NCBI GenBank assembly: GCA_947470895.1
Contig: CANIVF010000029.1
Span: forward strand, 1 to 54,210
Reading direction: 5' to 3'
DNA: 54,210 bases
Source of the DNA: Bacteroidota bacterium
GTDB lineage: Bacteria; Bacteroidota; Bacteroidia; Cytophagales; Cyclobacteriaceae
Below are positions 18,725 to 26,277 of the stretch, one piece after another. Within the stretch, counting starts at the first letter, position 1; every line of letters starts with the position of its first letter. Made by a program: the position numbers and the translations under genes. Below the pieces are notes generated by a model. That model had not been told where the DNA came from. It made no database searches and saw only the letters and a list, made by a program, of their open reading frames with translations.

Positions 18725-19105
18725 ATGAAAAACCTATTCTTCTTTGCAGTTGTATTAACCATACTCACATCTTGCAATCTCTTTGAATCAATGAGTAATG
18801 ACAATGAAACGGACAATCCCTGCCAGATTGTTAGTTCAGAGCTGGTACCACAAGTTGTCAAAGATTCACTGTCCGCTCATTACCCCGGTGTGGTAGCTCT
18901 CAAATGGCTCAATAAGGACAATACGGGATACTGTGTGAATTTTATAGATGAACGCTCTAAAGATATAATTGCGCTTTTTAGTAATACAGGCAATTTTGTT
19001 AGTCAGGAGGAGAACATCAATATTGAACAAACTGGCCAGCATACAGATGATCAGCCGGAGAATTCAGGGTGTCATTGTGAAATTGAGAATGGTGGAAAAG
19101 ATTAG
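18725..19105 (+). CDS. PepSY-like domain lipoprotein
   Basis: This 126-residue predicted lipoprotein has MKNLFFFAVVLTILTSC with a lipobox Cys at 17. The core VPQVVKDSLSAHYPGVVALKWLNKDNTGYCVNF follows the Bacteroidota PepSY-like pattern (V-P-x-x-V, then aYP-x-x...kW, then y-x-v-x-F), with one repeat instead of two. The C-terminal tail is acidic and ends in a Cys pair (GCHCEIENGGKD), which could bind metal or form a disulfide. It lies 86 bp before the second PepSY-like gene. Function is unknown; relatives are secreted and often sit under two-component control. Confidence 0.65.
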   Translation: MKNLFFFAVVLTILTSCNLFESMSNDNETDNPCQIVSSELVPQVVKDSLSAHYPGVVALKWLNKDNTGYCVNFIDERSKDIIALFSNTGNFVSQEENINIEQTGQHTDDQPENSGCHCEIENGGKD

Positions 19106-19133
19106 AGTCAATTCTTAGTTATTGTGGCAGAAA

Positions 19134-19152
19134 ATCTAAAATTCTTCAAAAT
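19134..19152 (+). promoter_or_regulatory. Predicted response-regulator box before the second PepSY-like gene
   Basis: ATCTAAAAT (19134-19142) and TTCAAAAT (19145-19152) form the same 11-bp-period tandem repeat as at 8208 and 10186. A -7-like TTCATTTG lies ~9 bp downstream and the gene starts at 19192. It places this gene in the predicted regulon of the two-component system. Confidence 0.58.
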
Positions 19153-19191
19153 CGATCTATTCATTTGAGTATAAAATAAACTCAATATAAT

Positions 19192-19659
19192 ATGAAACAA
19201 ATCACATTAGTGTGTGCAGCTATCCTCATAGCAGGAATTGCCCAGGCACAGGAATTGAAAGCGAGCGAAGTTCCCTCAGCAGTTAAGGAATCTTTTGCAA
19301 AACGTTTTCCAAATGTAAAGGAAGTTAAATGGTCGAAAGAAAGTGAAGCCGAGTTTGAGGCAGAATTTAAAAGAAGTGGAACTGAGCAATCAGTGAATTT
19401 TGATCAAGCAGGTAAATGGTTAGTCACTGAAACTGAAATCAAAACATCTGAACTTCCTAAGTCAGTGCAGGCGGCAATCGCTAAAGAATTTCCTGGATAC
19501 AAGATTGAAGAAGCTGAGAAAGCTGAAACATCTGATAAAGGAACACTTTACGAAGTAGAGCTAGAAAAAGGTGAGATGAATTATGAAGTACAGTTTTCTG
19601 CTGATGGAAAAGTGTTGAAGAAAGAAGTGAAAAAGGAAAAAGGAGATGACAAGGATTAG
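19192..19659 (+). CDS. Secreted PepSY-like protein, two repeats
   Basis: This 155-residue protein has a signal peptide (MKQITLVCAAILIAGIAQAQ). Two PepSY-like repeats follow: EVPSAVKESFAKRFPNVKEVKWSKE...EAEFKRSGTEQSVNFDQAGKW at ~24-80, and ELPKSVQAAIAKEFPGYKIEEAEKA...YEVELEKGEMNYEVQFSADGKV at ~85-145. The tail is Lys-rich. Such proteins are periplasmic or secreted, are often called beta-lactamase-inhibitor-like, and have no proven common function. A predicted response-regulator box lies 40 bp upstream and a strong hairpin terminator follows the gene, so it is probably transcribed alone. Confidence 0.8.
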   Translation: MKQITLVCAAILIAGIAQAQELKASEVPSAVKESFAKRFPNVKEVKWSKESEAEFEAEFKRSGTEQSVNFDQAGKWLVTETEIKTSELPKSVQAAIAKEFPGYKIEEAEKAETSDKGTLYEVELEKGEMNYEVQFSADGKVLKKEVKKEKGDDKD

Positions 19660-19676
19660 GTTTCTGTCTTTTAAGT

Positions 19677-19705
19677 GGGCCTCACACACGGAGGCCCTTT
19701 TTTTT
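19677..19705 (+). terminator. Rho-independent terminator after the PepSY-like gene
   Basis: GGGCCTC and GAGGCCC form a 7-bp GC-rich stem around a short ACACACG loop, followed directly by a run of T residues. It lies 18 bp after the stop at 19659 and just before the PAP2 gene. This is the clearest terminator in the window. Confidence 0.9.
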
Positions 19706-19721
19706 AATTATTCTGATAACC

Positions 19722-20483
19722 ATGTTTTCAATCTATAAGATTTCTATTTCAGTTTGTCTTCTGATCATGATTTCGGGAGATATTTATTCTCAGTTCATTT
19801 TTAGGAATAATAGCACCCATCAGAAAACTCAAAAAACATCCTGGAAAAAAAACCTAGCTGCACCCGTATTTCTAATCTCAGCAGGGTTGCTAGCCACGAC
19901 AGATAACGACATCATTAACAAATATGAAGTTAATGAAGAGCGTAACGAGTGGACCCCTCAATTTCACACGCATGTAGATGATTACCTTCAATACGCACCG
20001 ATTGTTGCCGTATATGGATTGAATGCTGCTGGGATAAAAGGCGAACATGATTTTGTGAACCGAACCCTTTTGTTAATCAAGGCAGAATTAATCATGACAG
20101 CTATCGTGTGGCCACTCAAGAAACTTACGACTGTTCCAAGGCCAGATACTGGAACACCCAATTCATTTCCGTCAGGTCATACCGCACAAGCTTTTGCGGC
20201 TGCCACTTTTTTGCATAAGGAGTATGGAAAAGAGCATCCGTTGTATAGCGTTCTGGCATATGGTTCAGCTACGGCAGTTGGTGTGTTAAGAGTGATGAAC
20301 AACAGACACTGGGTATCCGATGTGCTGGTGGGTGCTGGCATTGGAATATTGGCAACTAATCTTGCCTACATCACTCATCAAAATAAGTGGGGAAAGAATC
20401 ACAAGCAATTTTCAGGAATGATGATTACTCCAACGTACGGACAAAGATCCCTGGGGATGTATATCATATTGCCAATTCATTAA
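19722..20483 (+). CDS. PAP2-superfamily membrane phosphatase
   Basis: This 253-residue membrane phosphatase has an N-terminal signal or TM segment (ISISVCLLIMISGDIYSQF). All three PAP2 signature motifs are present: KKLTTVPRP, the central PSGH, and RVMNNRHWVSD with the catalytic His and the Asp. The fold normally has several TM helices, and the family removes phosphate from lipids such as undecaprenyl pyrophosphate, lipid A or phosphatidate. Its position after PepSY-like and efflux genes fits a role in envelope remodelling, which is inference. It lies after a terminator, so it must have its own promoter or rely on read-through. Confidence 0.9.
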   Translation: MFSIYKISISVCLLIMISGDIYSQFIFRNNSTHQKTQKTSWKKNLAAPVFLISAGLLATTDNDIINKYEVNEERNEWTPQFHTHVDDYLQYAPIVAVYGLNAAGIKGEHDFVNRTLLLIKAELIMTAIVWPLKKLTTVPRPDTGTPNSFPSGHTAQAFAAATFLHKEYGKEHPLYSVLAYGSATAVGVLRVMNNRHWVSDVLVGAGIGILATNLAYITHQNKWGKNHKQFSGMMITPTYGQRSLGMYIILPIH

Positions 20484-20556
20484 TGCAGTAGGTTCATCTC
20501 ACAACCCTTCTTTAAAAAATGGAAAATTTAGATTCACTAACCAACTGATTAATCCC

Positions 20557-22854
20557 ATGAAAAAATGCCCTCCTTCTACCCTAATCCCTATCGTTCTGTG
20601 CTTATGTACCATTCAGGCTTTTAGTCAGAATATCACGATAAGTGGATACATTAAGGATGACGAAACAAAAGAAGCATTGATTGGGGCTACTATTTATGAG
20701 ACTAAACTTCAAAAGGGAGCAACCGCAAATGAATATGGATTCTATTCCTTAACCCTTTCCTCCGTTGATACTCTTAACGTAATTATATCTTACATTGGTT
20801 ATATGCCTGTTGTTAAGAAAATATTTTCGAAGACAAATGTCCGACTAGATATAGTACTTGCTTCTTCAACTGTATTGGACGAAGTTGTAATTACGGCTAC
20901 AAGAAATGACGACAATGTTAACAAATCTCAAGTGGGTGTGATTGCGGTGCCCATGCAAAAAATCAAAAATCTTCCTGCTTTAATGGGGGAAGTGGATATT
21001 TTAAAAATTATTCAATTGCTACCTGGCGTGCAGTCAGGGCAAGAAGGTACAACCGGATTTTTTGTAAGAGGTGGTAATTCAGATCAGAATTTAGTACAAT
21101 TAGATGAAGCCACAGTCTATAATCCCAATCACTTGTTTGGATTAGTCAGCACATTCAATATTAACTCAATCAATAACGTTCAACTCATCAAAGGTGGTTT
21201 TCCTGCACAATATGGTGGAAAGTTGAGTTCTATTTTGGACATCACTATGAAGGATGGAAATAGAGAAAAGTATCAAGTAGAGGGTGGTATTGGTTCAATA
21301 TCTGGAAATATAACCGTACAAGGACCAATCATAAAAAACAAGGCGTCTTTTATCGTTTCAGCCAGAAGAAGCTATATGGATTTGATTCAAAAAGGCTTTA
21401 TACCTGCCAGCACTACCTTGTATTCATTTTACGATTTCAATGCAAAGCTGAATTTTGATTTAGGAAAGAATGATAAAATATACTTGACCGCTTTTAGGGG
21501 TCGAGATAATGGAAAATATACGGGAGCGAATAGTTTAAATTACGGCATTGATTTTGGAAATAGTACCGCAACGCTGCGCTGGAATCATTTATTTGGAAGT
21601 AGACTTTTTGCTAATACTTCCTTTATTATTAATAATTACGATCTCGGTCTAAATACAACACAAGGCAACTACTATTCATTACTCTATACCGGCATCAATG
21701 ATATTAATGGTAAAACAAATATTACCTGGATACCCAACCCTAAACATATGATAGATTTTGGTGCCAGCTATTTTTATCATACACTATTTCCTGCCTCATA
21801 CTCATCAAAAATTCCCAAGAAAGGGAATCGTGTTCAAATTGATAAAAATCTGATACCGAAGAAGTATTCTAATGAAATGGCGATTTATGCTAATCACGAG
21901 TGGAATATTTCAAAGAAATTTGGACTGAACTATGGTGTGCGTCTTCCTTATTACACGGCCTATCAAAAAACATACCTCCTGTTTGAACCACGCATTACGG
22001 CTAAAATAAATCTCGATAGAACGACTTCAATAAAAGGTTCATTTACAGTGATGAATCAATTTCTACATGCAGTTCCTTATAGCACTGCAAGTCTACCAAC
22101 GGATGTATGGATACCTTCAAGCGGTCTGGTGAAACCACAAAATAGCCAACAGTATTCATTAGGCCTATTTAAAAACCTGAAAGAAAACCTTTATGAGATC
22201 AGTGTTGAAGGGTACTATAAAGACATGAAGAACCAGGTACTATTTAAACAAGGAACTCAACTAACATTGGAGTCCAACATCGAAAATCAATTGACGTTTG
22301 GCAGCGGTAATTCTTATGGTGTAGAGTTTTTTGTGAAGAAAAATACCGGAAGGCTCACGGGATGGGTTAGTTATACTTTGTCGAAGACGACTCAAACATT
22401 TCCTGAATTAAATTTCGGTAATCCCTTTCCCTTTACGTATGATAGAAGGCATAATTTAGCCGTAGTAGGATCGTATGATATTAGTAAAAGATGGTCCGTG
22501 TCAGCCAATTTTGTTTTTCGCTCAGGAAGCGCCTATACACTTCCTCCTGGGTTGATTCCAATTGCTGAGGATGGAAGTTTGTATGATGGACGTTACTATG
22601 ATTACACTACACGAAACAACACACGACTGAATCCTTATAATCGTCTTGATGTTAGTTTTTCTTACAAAAAAGAAAGAAAGATGTTCGGGCACGTTTATCA
22701 GAGTGAACTTGTCTTCGGAGCATACAATATTTACAATCGTCAAAATCCCTACTTTGTTTATCTAAGTGTAGATCCGGCCACAAAACAGCCGCAAGCCAAT
22801 CAGGTTTCATTATTGCCGATCATTCCGAATATCAGCTACAATTTTAAATTCTAA
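20557..22854 (+). CDS. TonB-dependent outer membrane receptor with carboxypeptidase-regulatory-like N-terminus
   Basis: This 765-residue outer-membrane receptor has a signal peptide at ~1-24. A CarboxypepD_reg-like domain follows at ~25-110 (ITISGYIKDDETKEALIGATIYETKLQKGATANEYGFYSL). The plug carries LPALMGEVDILKIIQLLPGVQSGQEGTTGFFVRGGNSDQNLVQLDEATVYNP, and a long barrel ends in ISYNFKF with a C-terminal aromatic. This subtype lacks a SusC-like TonB box and is typically paired with a DUF4249 lipoprotein, which is the next gene. The ligand is unknown. The pair probably imports a small compound or metal chelate. Confidence 0.9.
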   Translation: MKKCPPSTLIPIVLCLCTIQAFSQNITISGYIKDDETKEALIGATIYETKLQKGATANEYGFYSLTLSSVDTLNVIISYIGYMPVVKKIFSKTNVRLDIVLASSTVLDEVVITATRNDDNVNKSQVGVIAVPMQKIKNLPALMGEVDILKIIQLLPGVQSGQEGTTGFFVRGGNSDQNLVQLDEATVYNPNHLFGLVSTFNINSINNVQLIKGGFPAQYGGKLSSILDITMKDGNREKYQVEGGIGSISGNITVQGPIIKNKASFIVSARRSYMDLIQKGFIPASTTLYSFYDFNAKLNFDLGKNDKIYLTAFRGRDNGKYTGANSLNYGIDFGNSTATLRWNHLFGSRLFANTSFIINNYDLGLNTTQGNYYSLLYTGINDINGKTNITWIPNPKHMIDFGASYFYHTLFPASYSSKIPKKGNRVQIDKNLIPKKYSNEMAIYANHEWNISKKFGLNYGVRLPYYTAYQKTYLLFEPRITAKINLDRTTSIKGSFTVMNQFLHAVPYSTASLPTDVWIPSSGLVKPQNSQQYSLGLFKNLKENLYEISVEGYYKDMKNQVLFKQGTQLTLESNIENQLTFGSGNSYGVEFFVKKNTGRLTGWVSYTLSKTTQTFPELNFGNPFPFTYDRRHNLAVVGSYDISKRWSVSANFVFRSGSAYTLPPGLIPIAEDGSLYDGRYYDYTTRNNTRLNPYNRLDVSFSYKKERKMFGHVYQSELVFGAYNIYNRQNPYFVYLSVDPATKQPQANQVSLLPIIPNISYNFKF

Positions 22855-22873
22855 GTAAACGCTCAATAATAAA

Positions 22874-23770
22874 ATGATGATGAAGAACATTATGGTACTA
22901 GCAATTGTAGCAACTCTTTTCAATTGCACCACAAAGGAGGTAATTTTACCTCAACTACCCTACGAAGGACGTGTGAGCATCCAGGGTATAGTAGAACCCG
23001 ACTCTATTCCAAGGGTATATTTTAACCGCACTGTACCTTATCTAACAGGAAGTATAAATACGGCTGATCTCGTAATTAGGAATGCAATTGTCAAAATCTC
23101 CACGTTGAGTGAATCAGATATTCTAAGGCTTGATAGCATTTATGATAAAGTAGATTGTCGCTACTTGTATTTTTATAATGGAAATGTGAAAATAAAAAAG
23201 AACATGAGTTACATATTAGAGATAAATGATGGTTTTAAAACGTATACTGCAACAGCAACTACTTCGATAGTACCAGTTACCATTGATAGCGTTTCCTATA
23301 CAGCAACGTTTAAAGATTTATATGGTGAGCACGAAGGTGTTCTTACTTACTTTAAGGATATCCTTAATGAAACAAATTACTATCGTTATGAAATGTTACG
23401 TTCGGTTGATTCTACGGTTAGGCGAGGTGAGAAAAAACTTTATGGCTCTTGCCTTGGTGGGGATTCAATCAAATACAGAGAGCTTGGGAGATCGGTGTAT
23501 AGTGATCAGAACCTGGAAGGACAACAAATTAAACTTGTCATTGAACCAGCTTTTTCACATAAAGAAGGCGTGGTTGGATATGTACGTGTACAGGCAATTG
23601 ATAAGGCCACTTATGAATTCTATGATCAGATAGATCGGCAAAAATTAGGGCAGTATAACCCATTCGTTGAACCGTTCTTTTTAAAAGAGGGGCAATTCGG
23701 AAAAGATGCCATCGGTTTTTTTGGAGCCAGAGTAAAAAGTGAACCCGTAAAGTTTATTTTTCCTGAGTAA
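22874..23770 (+). CDS. DUF4249-family lipoprotein
   Basis: This 298-residue surface or periplasmic lipoprotein has MMMKNIMVLAIVATLFNC with the lipobox Cys at ~18. The opening YEGRVSIQGIVEPDSIPRVYFNRTVPYL and the later FYDQIDRQ...NPFVEP...GIGFFGARVKS-like ending match the DUF4249 pattern. These proteins occur immediately downstream of TonB receptors of the preceding type, as here (19 bp gap), and are thought to act as receptor partners. It is the last gene of the first cargo block. Confidence 0.85.
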   Translation: MMMKNIMVLAIVATLFNCTTKEVILPQLPYEGRVSIQGIVEPDSIPRVYFNRTVPYLTGSINTADLVIRNAIVKISTLSESDILRLDSIYDKVDCRYLYFYNGNVKIKKNMSYILEINDGFKTYTATATTSIVPVTIDSVSYTATFKDLYGEHEGVLTYFKDILNETNYYRYEMLRSVDSTVRRGEKKLYGSCLGGDSIKYRELGRSVYSDQNLEGQQIKLVIEPAFSHKEGVVGYVRVQAIDKATYEFYDQIDRQKLGQYNPFVEPFFLKEGQFGKDAIGFFGARVKSEPVKFIFPE

Positions 23771-23801
23771 TTGATAATTCTGGTTTATGATTAGGTATTG
23801 T

Positions 23802-23839
23802 GTCCGCCATAAATCTGCATTTGCACCTTATGAGCGGAC
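23802..23839. repeat. Long imperfect inverted repeat between cargo 1 and the regulatory core
   Basis: GTCCGCCATAA at 23802-23812 pairs with TTATGAGCGGAC at 23828-23839, with one bulged base around a 15-base loop. It lies between convergent genes (the DUF4249 gene and the 92-residue HTH gene). No T-run is visible. It may be a bidirectional terminator or a recombination or junction site. It sits exactly where cargo meets core. Confidence 0.5.
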
Positions 23840-23864
23840 CATTACTAGCTTACAATGAAAATCC

Positions 23865-24143
23865 TTACGCAGCCTTAAACATTTCCTCCACCTCAGTCAA
23901 TGAGATTCTGAAACGTTTAGGCATCCCGAATACTTTGAAAATAATAAGGACTTGATTAACACTGTAAAAATGCCCCTGCTTCTTTCCGATTTCTTCTTCG
24001 TGTCTTTTTACCCACCGCTGAAACGTTAACCAACATACACCATAGAAGTCGGCCAGTTGTTTGTGATTGTAGGGTCTCAATACAAAAATTTCTGGTTTGT
24101 GTCCGGTTTCCTCGGTTTTTGTGATTTCGCGCTTCATATACAT
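23865..24143 (-). CDS. Small helix-turn-helix protein, paralogue of the 25.0-25.3 kb gene
   Basis: This 92-residue protein has an HTH-like core, NHKQLADFYGVCWLTFQRWVKRHEEEIGKKQGHFYSVNQVLIIFKVFGMPKRF. The same pattern (NHKQLAxxYGVxWxTFQxW...GHFYxVxQVxxIFxxFGxPKxx) recurs in the gene at 25027-25284, so the two are paralogues. It is divergent from the S24 repressor gene, sharing the 24144-24225 region. A single unit (TTGACAATAT) of the 10-bp repeat family lies in its upstream region, otherwise degenerate. I do not recognise a named family. A DNA-binding role is inferred from the HTH-like pattern. Confidence 0.75.
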   Translation of the reverse strand: MYMKREITKTEETGHKPEIFVLRPYNHKQLADFYGVCWLTFQRWVKRHEEEIGKKQGHFYSVNQVLIIFKVFGMPKRFRISLTEVEEMFKAA

Positions 24144-24170
24144 TCTCTTTATAATTTTCTTAGCCAGTTT

Positions 24171-24187
24171 GCAATGTTAAGTATTGC
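24171..24187. promoter_or_regulatory. Candidate operator between divergent HTH and repressor genes
   Basis: GCAAT (24171-24175) and ATTGC (24183-24187) form an inverted repeat with a 7-base spacer in the 82-bp divergent region. It could be the operator of the S24 repressor. It is short, so confidence is limited. Confidence 0.35.
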
Positions 24188-24225
24188 TTACTAATATTGT
24201 CAAGTTTTACTAAACAAATAAATTT

Positions 24226-25017
24226 ATGCTGACAAAGAATGTTGTTGGAAACCAAATTAAGGCTTTGAGGCTTGAAAAAGGGCTTTCACAGGATGAATTT
24301 GGAGCGCCTGTCAATTTAAGCCGTTCAGCCGTATCACAGATTGAAGGCGGTGTAATGTACCCTTCCCTGGAGACCATTGACAAGATAGTTAAGTATTACT
24401 CAACAAGTTGGGACAGCCTGGTTGGTAATCCAAAAAGACAAAAACCTCTTGAAACGTTACCATCTCCTGGAAGGACGCTTGTCACAACGGTAGATAAATC
24501 TGGAAGGGATAATATTGTATTGGTCCCCATCAAGGCCCAGGCTGGTTATCTACAGGGTGCGCAACAACCCGAATACATAGAGCATCTTCCAACCTTCTGG
24601 CTTCCTGGTCTGAATCACGGAACATTCCGCGCTTTTGAGGTAAGTGGTTATAGCATGTTAGCCGACCGTGCAGGATTTTTTCCTGGAGATATTGTAGTGG
24701 GTGAATACGTTGAAAAACTTGAAGAAATTAAAGACGGCTTCGTTTACATTTTGGTAAACAATGCCCAGGAAGTCGATAATATAGTTTTGAAACGTTGTTT
24801 GAATTACCTCGATAAAGGAGGTTTAATTATTTGCAAATCCGATAACAAAGACCCACAGTATCCAACGTTCCCAATACCTGTTGAGAATATTAAAGAGGTT
24901 TGGAAATTCAAAATCAAGCTCACCCGTCAGGCACCTGAACCATCTGGATTATACGAGAGGATTAATGCACTGGAGGGTGATATGGTGTTGCTAAAAGAGC
25001 AACTCAAGAAATCATAA
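24226..25017 (+). CDS. S24-type (CI/LexA-fold) phage-like repressor with XRE HTH
   Basis: This 263-residue regulator has an N-terminal XRE HTH at ~8-65 (IKALRLEKGLSQDEFGAPVNLSRSAVSQIEGG). The C-terminal S24 peptidase domain has the nucleophile Ser143 (GYSMLAD) and general-base Lys189 (NIVLKRC). A candidate self-cleavage bond is Ala106-Gly107 (KAQAGYL). Such repressors cleave themselves on DNA damage and release prophage or mobile-element genes. The C-terminus ends in a short predicted coiled coil. It is flanked on both sides by the two paralogous small HTH genes, so the three form a compact control module. This makes the element likely to be SOS-responsive, an inference from the family. Confidence 0.9.
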   Translation: MLTKNVVGNQIKALRLEKGLSQDEFGAPVNLSRSAVSQIEGGVMYPSLETIDKIVKYYSTSWDSLVGNPKRQKPLETLPSPGRTLVTTVDKSGRDNIVLVPIKAQAGYLQGAQQPEYIEHLPTFWLPGLNHGTFRAFEVSGYSMLADRAGFFPGDIVVGEYVEKLEEIKDGFVYILVNNAQEVDNIVLKRCLNYLDKGGLIICKSDNKDPQYPTFPIPVENIKEVWKFKIKLTRQAPEPSGLYERINALEGDMVLLKEQLKKS

Positions 25018-25026
25018 CAAGAATAA

Positions 25027-25284
25027 CTACTTGTGTGACTTAAATAATTCTTCAACATCATTAACAGCAACGTTAATCTGTTTTGGTATTCCGAAAAGTT
25101 GAAAAATTCTGCGTACTTGGGGTACGTGGTAGAAATGTCCTGTCTTTTTACCCACTTCTTTTTCCACTTTCTTAATCCAGTTTTGAAAAGTTACCCAACT
25201 CACTCCATACATCTGCGCTAGTTGTTTATGGTTGAGTGGCTTTAAAACAAAAACCTCATTTTTAGTTGTACTGTTCTCCTTCAT
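25027..25284 (-). CDS. Small helix-turn-helix protein with phased repeat array upstream
   Basis: This 85-residue paralogue of the 23.9 kb gene has the core NHKQLAQMYGVSWVTFQNWIKKVEKEVGKKTGHFYHVPQVRRIFQLFGIPKQ. I prefer ATG 25284 (MKENSTTKNEVF), because the longer ORF from 25386 would translate the 10-bp repeat array at 25328-25387. It converges with the repressor gene, ending 9 bp after it. The protein is small and basic, with a predicted HTH plus one more helical pair, so it could bind the array and autoregulate. That is inference; no family name is known to me. Confidence 0.75.
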   Translation of the reverse strand: MKENSTTKNEVFVLKPLNHKQLAQMYGVSWVTFQNWIKKVEKEVGKKTGHFYHVPQVRRIFQLFGIPKQINVAVNDVEELFKSHK

Positions 25285-25327
25285 ATCATCACCATTAAGC
25301 GAAGTCAATATTACGACTCGCGAAAAT

Positions 25328-25387
25328 GCTTGCTTAATGGTTATAAAGGATTGTGAAATATTATTAACGATTATCAACGAATTCAAA
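25328..25387 (-). promoter_or_regulatory. Phased 10-bp repeat array upstream of the small HTH gene
   Basis: Read on the minus strand, this stretch divides into six adjacent 10-mers, including TTGATAATCG, TTCACAATCC and TTTATAACCA. All begin with TT. The phase is exact, with no gap between units. It lies 43 bp upstream of ATG 25284. The unit matches those at 8100-8159 and 52161-52240. Confidence 0.6.
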
Positions 25388-25481
25388 ACTCAGTGATTTT
25401 GCCAGAACCTTTGCGATGAGTCGGAATAAAGTTGGGATTGAGTTGAAAATTGTTAAAGGAAGATAAATAGAGTTGGATTCA

Positions 25482-25883
25482 TTAACACTTCCTGCCTATA
25501 CATGAGGGGATCATCTTTTCAAATTCGCAATTGTCAATCTTACATTTTTCGAGAGACGTGTTAAGCTTGTGTCTTATCCCCTGAAGGAGTTTGATCTGAT
25601 CATCCACGCGACTAATCTTATCGGTGAGGTGGTTGGTCAGATTGCTGCATGAGGCATCTTCATCGCCCCACGCTTTTATAAATTCATCTATTTCATTGAG
25701 GGTAAATCCCAATTCCTTAACTGTCTTTATCAGGACCAGTTTGTTATAAACCGACTCCGGGTACTCCTTATAATTATTCTCGCGCCTTTCCTTCTTATTC
25801 ATCGCGATCAAACCCTTCTTTTCATAGAACCGGATGGTGTCGTGTGAAAAGCCCGTACGCTTTGAAAGTTCTCCGATCAGCAT
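25482..25883 (-). CDS. MerR-family metal-responsive regulator
   Basis: This 133-residue regulator has a MerR winged HTH (MLIGELSKRTGFSHDTIRFYEKKGLI), a coiled-coil dimerisation helix (~80-112) and a C-terminal Cys-rich metal loop. Its Cys residues are at 79, 114, 119, 128 and 133. The Cys79-Cys114 spacing equals that of MerR and ZntR/CadR-type sensors, so it probably senses a thiophilic metal (Hg, Zn, Cd or Pb). I cannot decide between them. It is divergent from a small thiol-rich operon, with a MerR-type spaced promoter between them. Confidence 0.88.
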   Translation of the reverse strand: MLIGELSKRTGFSHDTIRFYEKKGLIAMNKKERRENNYKEYPESVYNKLVLIKTVKELGFTLNEIDEFIKAWGDEDASCSNLTNHLTDKISRVDDQIKLLQGIRHKLNTSLEKCKIDNCEFEKMIPSCIGRKC

Positions 25884-25908
25884 ATTTTAAACTTTTTGAA
25901 AAATTTCC

Positions 25909-25940
25909 TTGACCGTGGACTATAGTCCATGTCGTATACT
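25909..25940 (+). promoter_or_regulatory. MerR-type operator-promoter with 20-bp spacer
   Basis: A -35-like TTGACC (25909-25914) and a -10-like TATACT (25935-25940) are separated by 20 bp, longer than the usual 17. The spacer holds a dyad, TGGACTATAGTCCA (25916-25929). This is the classic arrangement that MerR proteins untwist on metal binding. It faces the gene starting at 25975. The regulator gene is divergent, starting at 25883. Confidence 0.8.
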
Positions 25941-25974
25941 TGAATATTCAACGAAAAATACAAATAAAAATACA

Positions 25975-26274
25975 ATGGAAACGACCACAAAAGAGCCTGG
26001 AAAAATGGCTAAAACACTCGGATTTCTTGGAATCGGTCTTTGCGCCCTATGCTGCGCCTTGCCAATAATTGGCATAGTAGGAGGCGCAGGAATTTTATCC
26101 GCCATTTCGCTGTATGCCGAAAAAGCCGCCCTCGTACTTCTCATCATCTCGGCTGCTTTCATTGCGGTCTGGCTCTACAAAAAAAAGCAAGCTCCGCCTG
26201 CATGCTCTATTGATTGTTCCTGCAAGCCCGAAGTTGATAGCGCCAAATCGATTGTTGACACAACGACCAAATAA
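25975..26274 (+). CDS. Small MerT-like thiol-rich membrane protein
   Basis: This 99-residue membrane protein starts at ATG 25975; the upstream extension to 25909 overlaps the promoter. Two hydrophobic helices are visible. The first is IGLCALCCALPIIGIVGGAGILSAI with a CxxCC thiol cluster, and the second is AALVLLIISAAFIAVWLY. A Cys-rich C-terminal tail (ACSIDCSC) follows. The vicinal thiols in helix 1 recall MerT-type mercury importers, although it is shorter and has no clear family name here. It is controlled by the MerR-type promoter and followed 3 bp later by another Cys-containing gene, so they form an operon. Function inferred: capture or transport of a thiophilic metal. Confidence 0.65.
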   Translation: METTTKEPGKMAKTLGFLGIGLCALCCALPIIGIVGGAGILSAISLYAEKAALVLLIISAAFIAVWLYKKKQAPPACSIDCSCKPEVDSAKSIVDTTTK

Positions 26275-26277
26275 TGC

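Noticed and set aside
25285-25386. An N-terminal extension of the small HTH protein to 25386
   Set aside because: It would translate the phased repeat array. The conserved part starts after ATG 25284.
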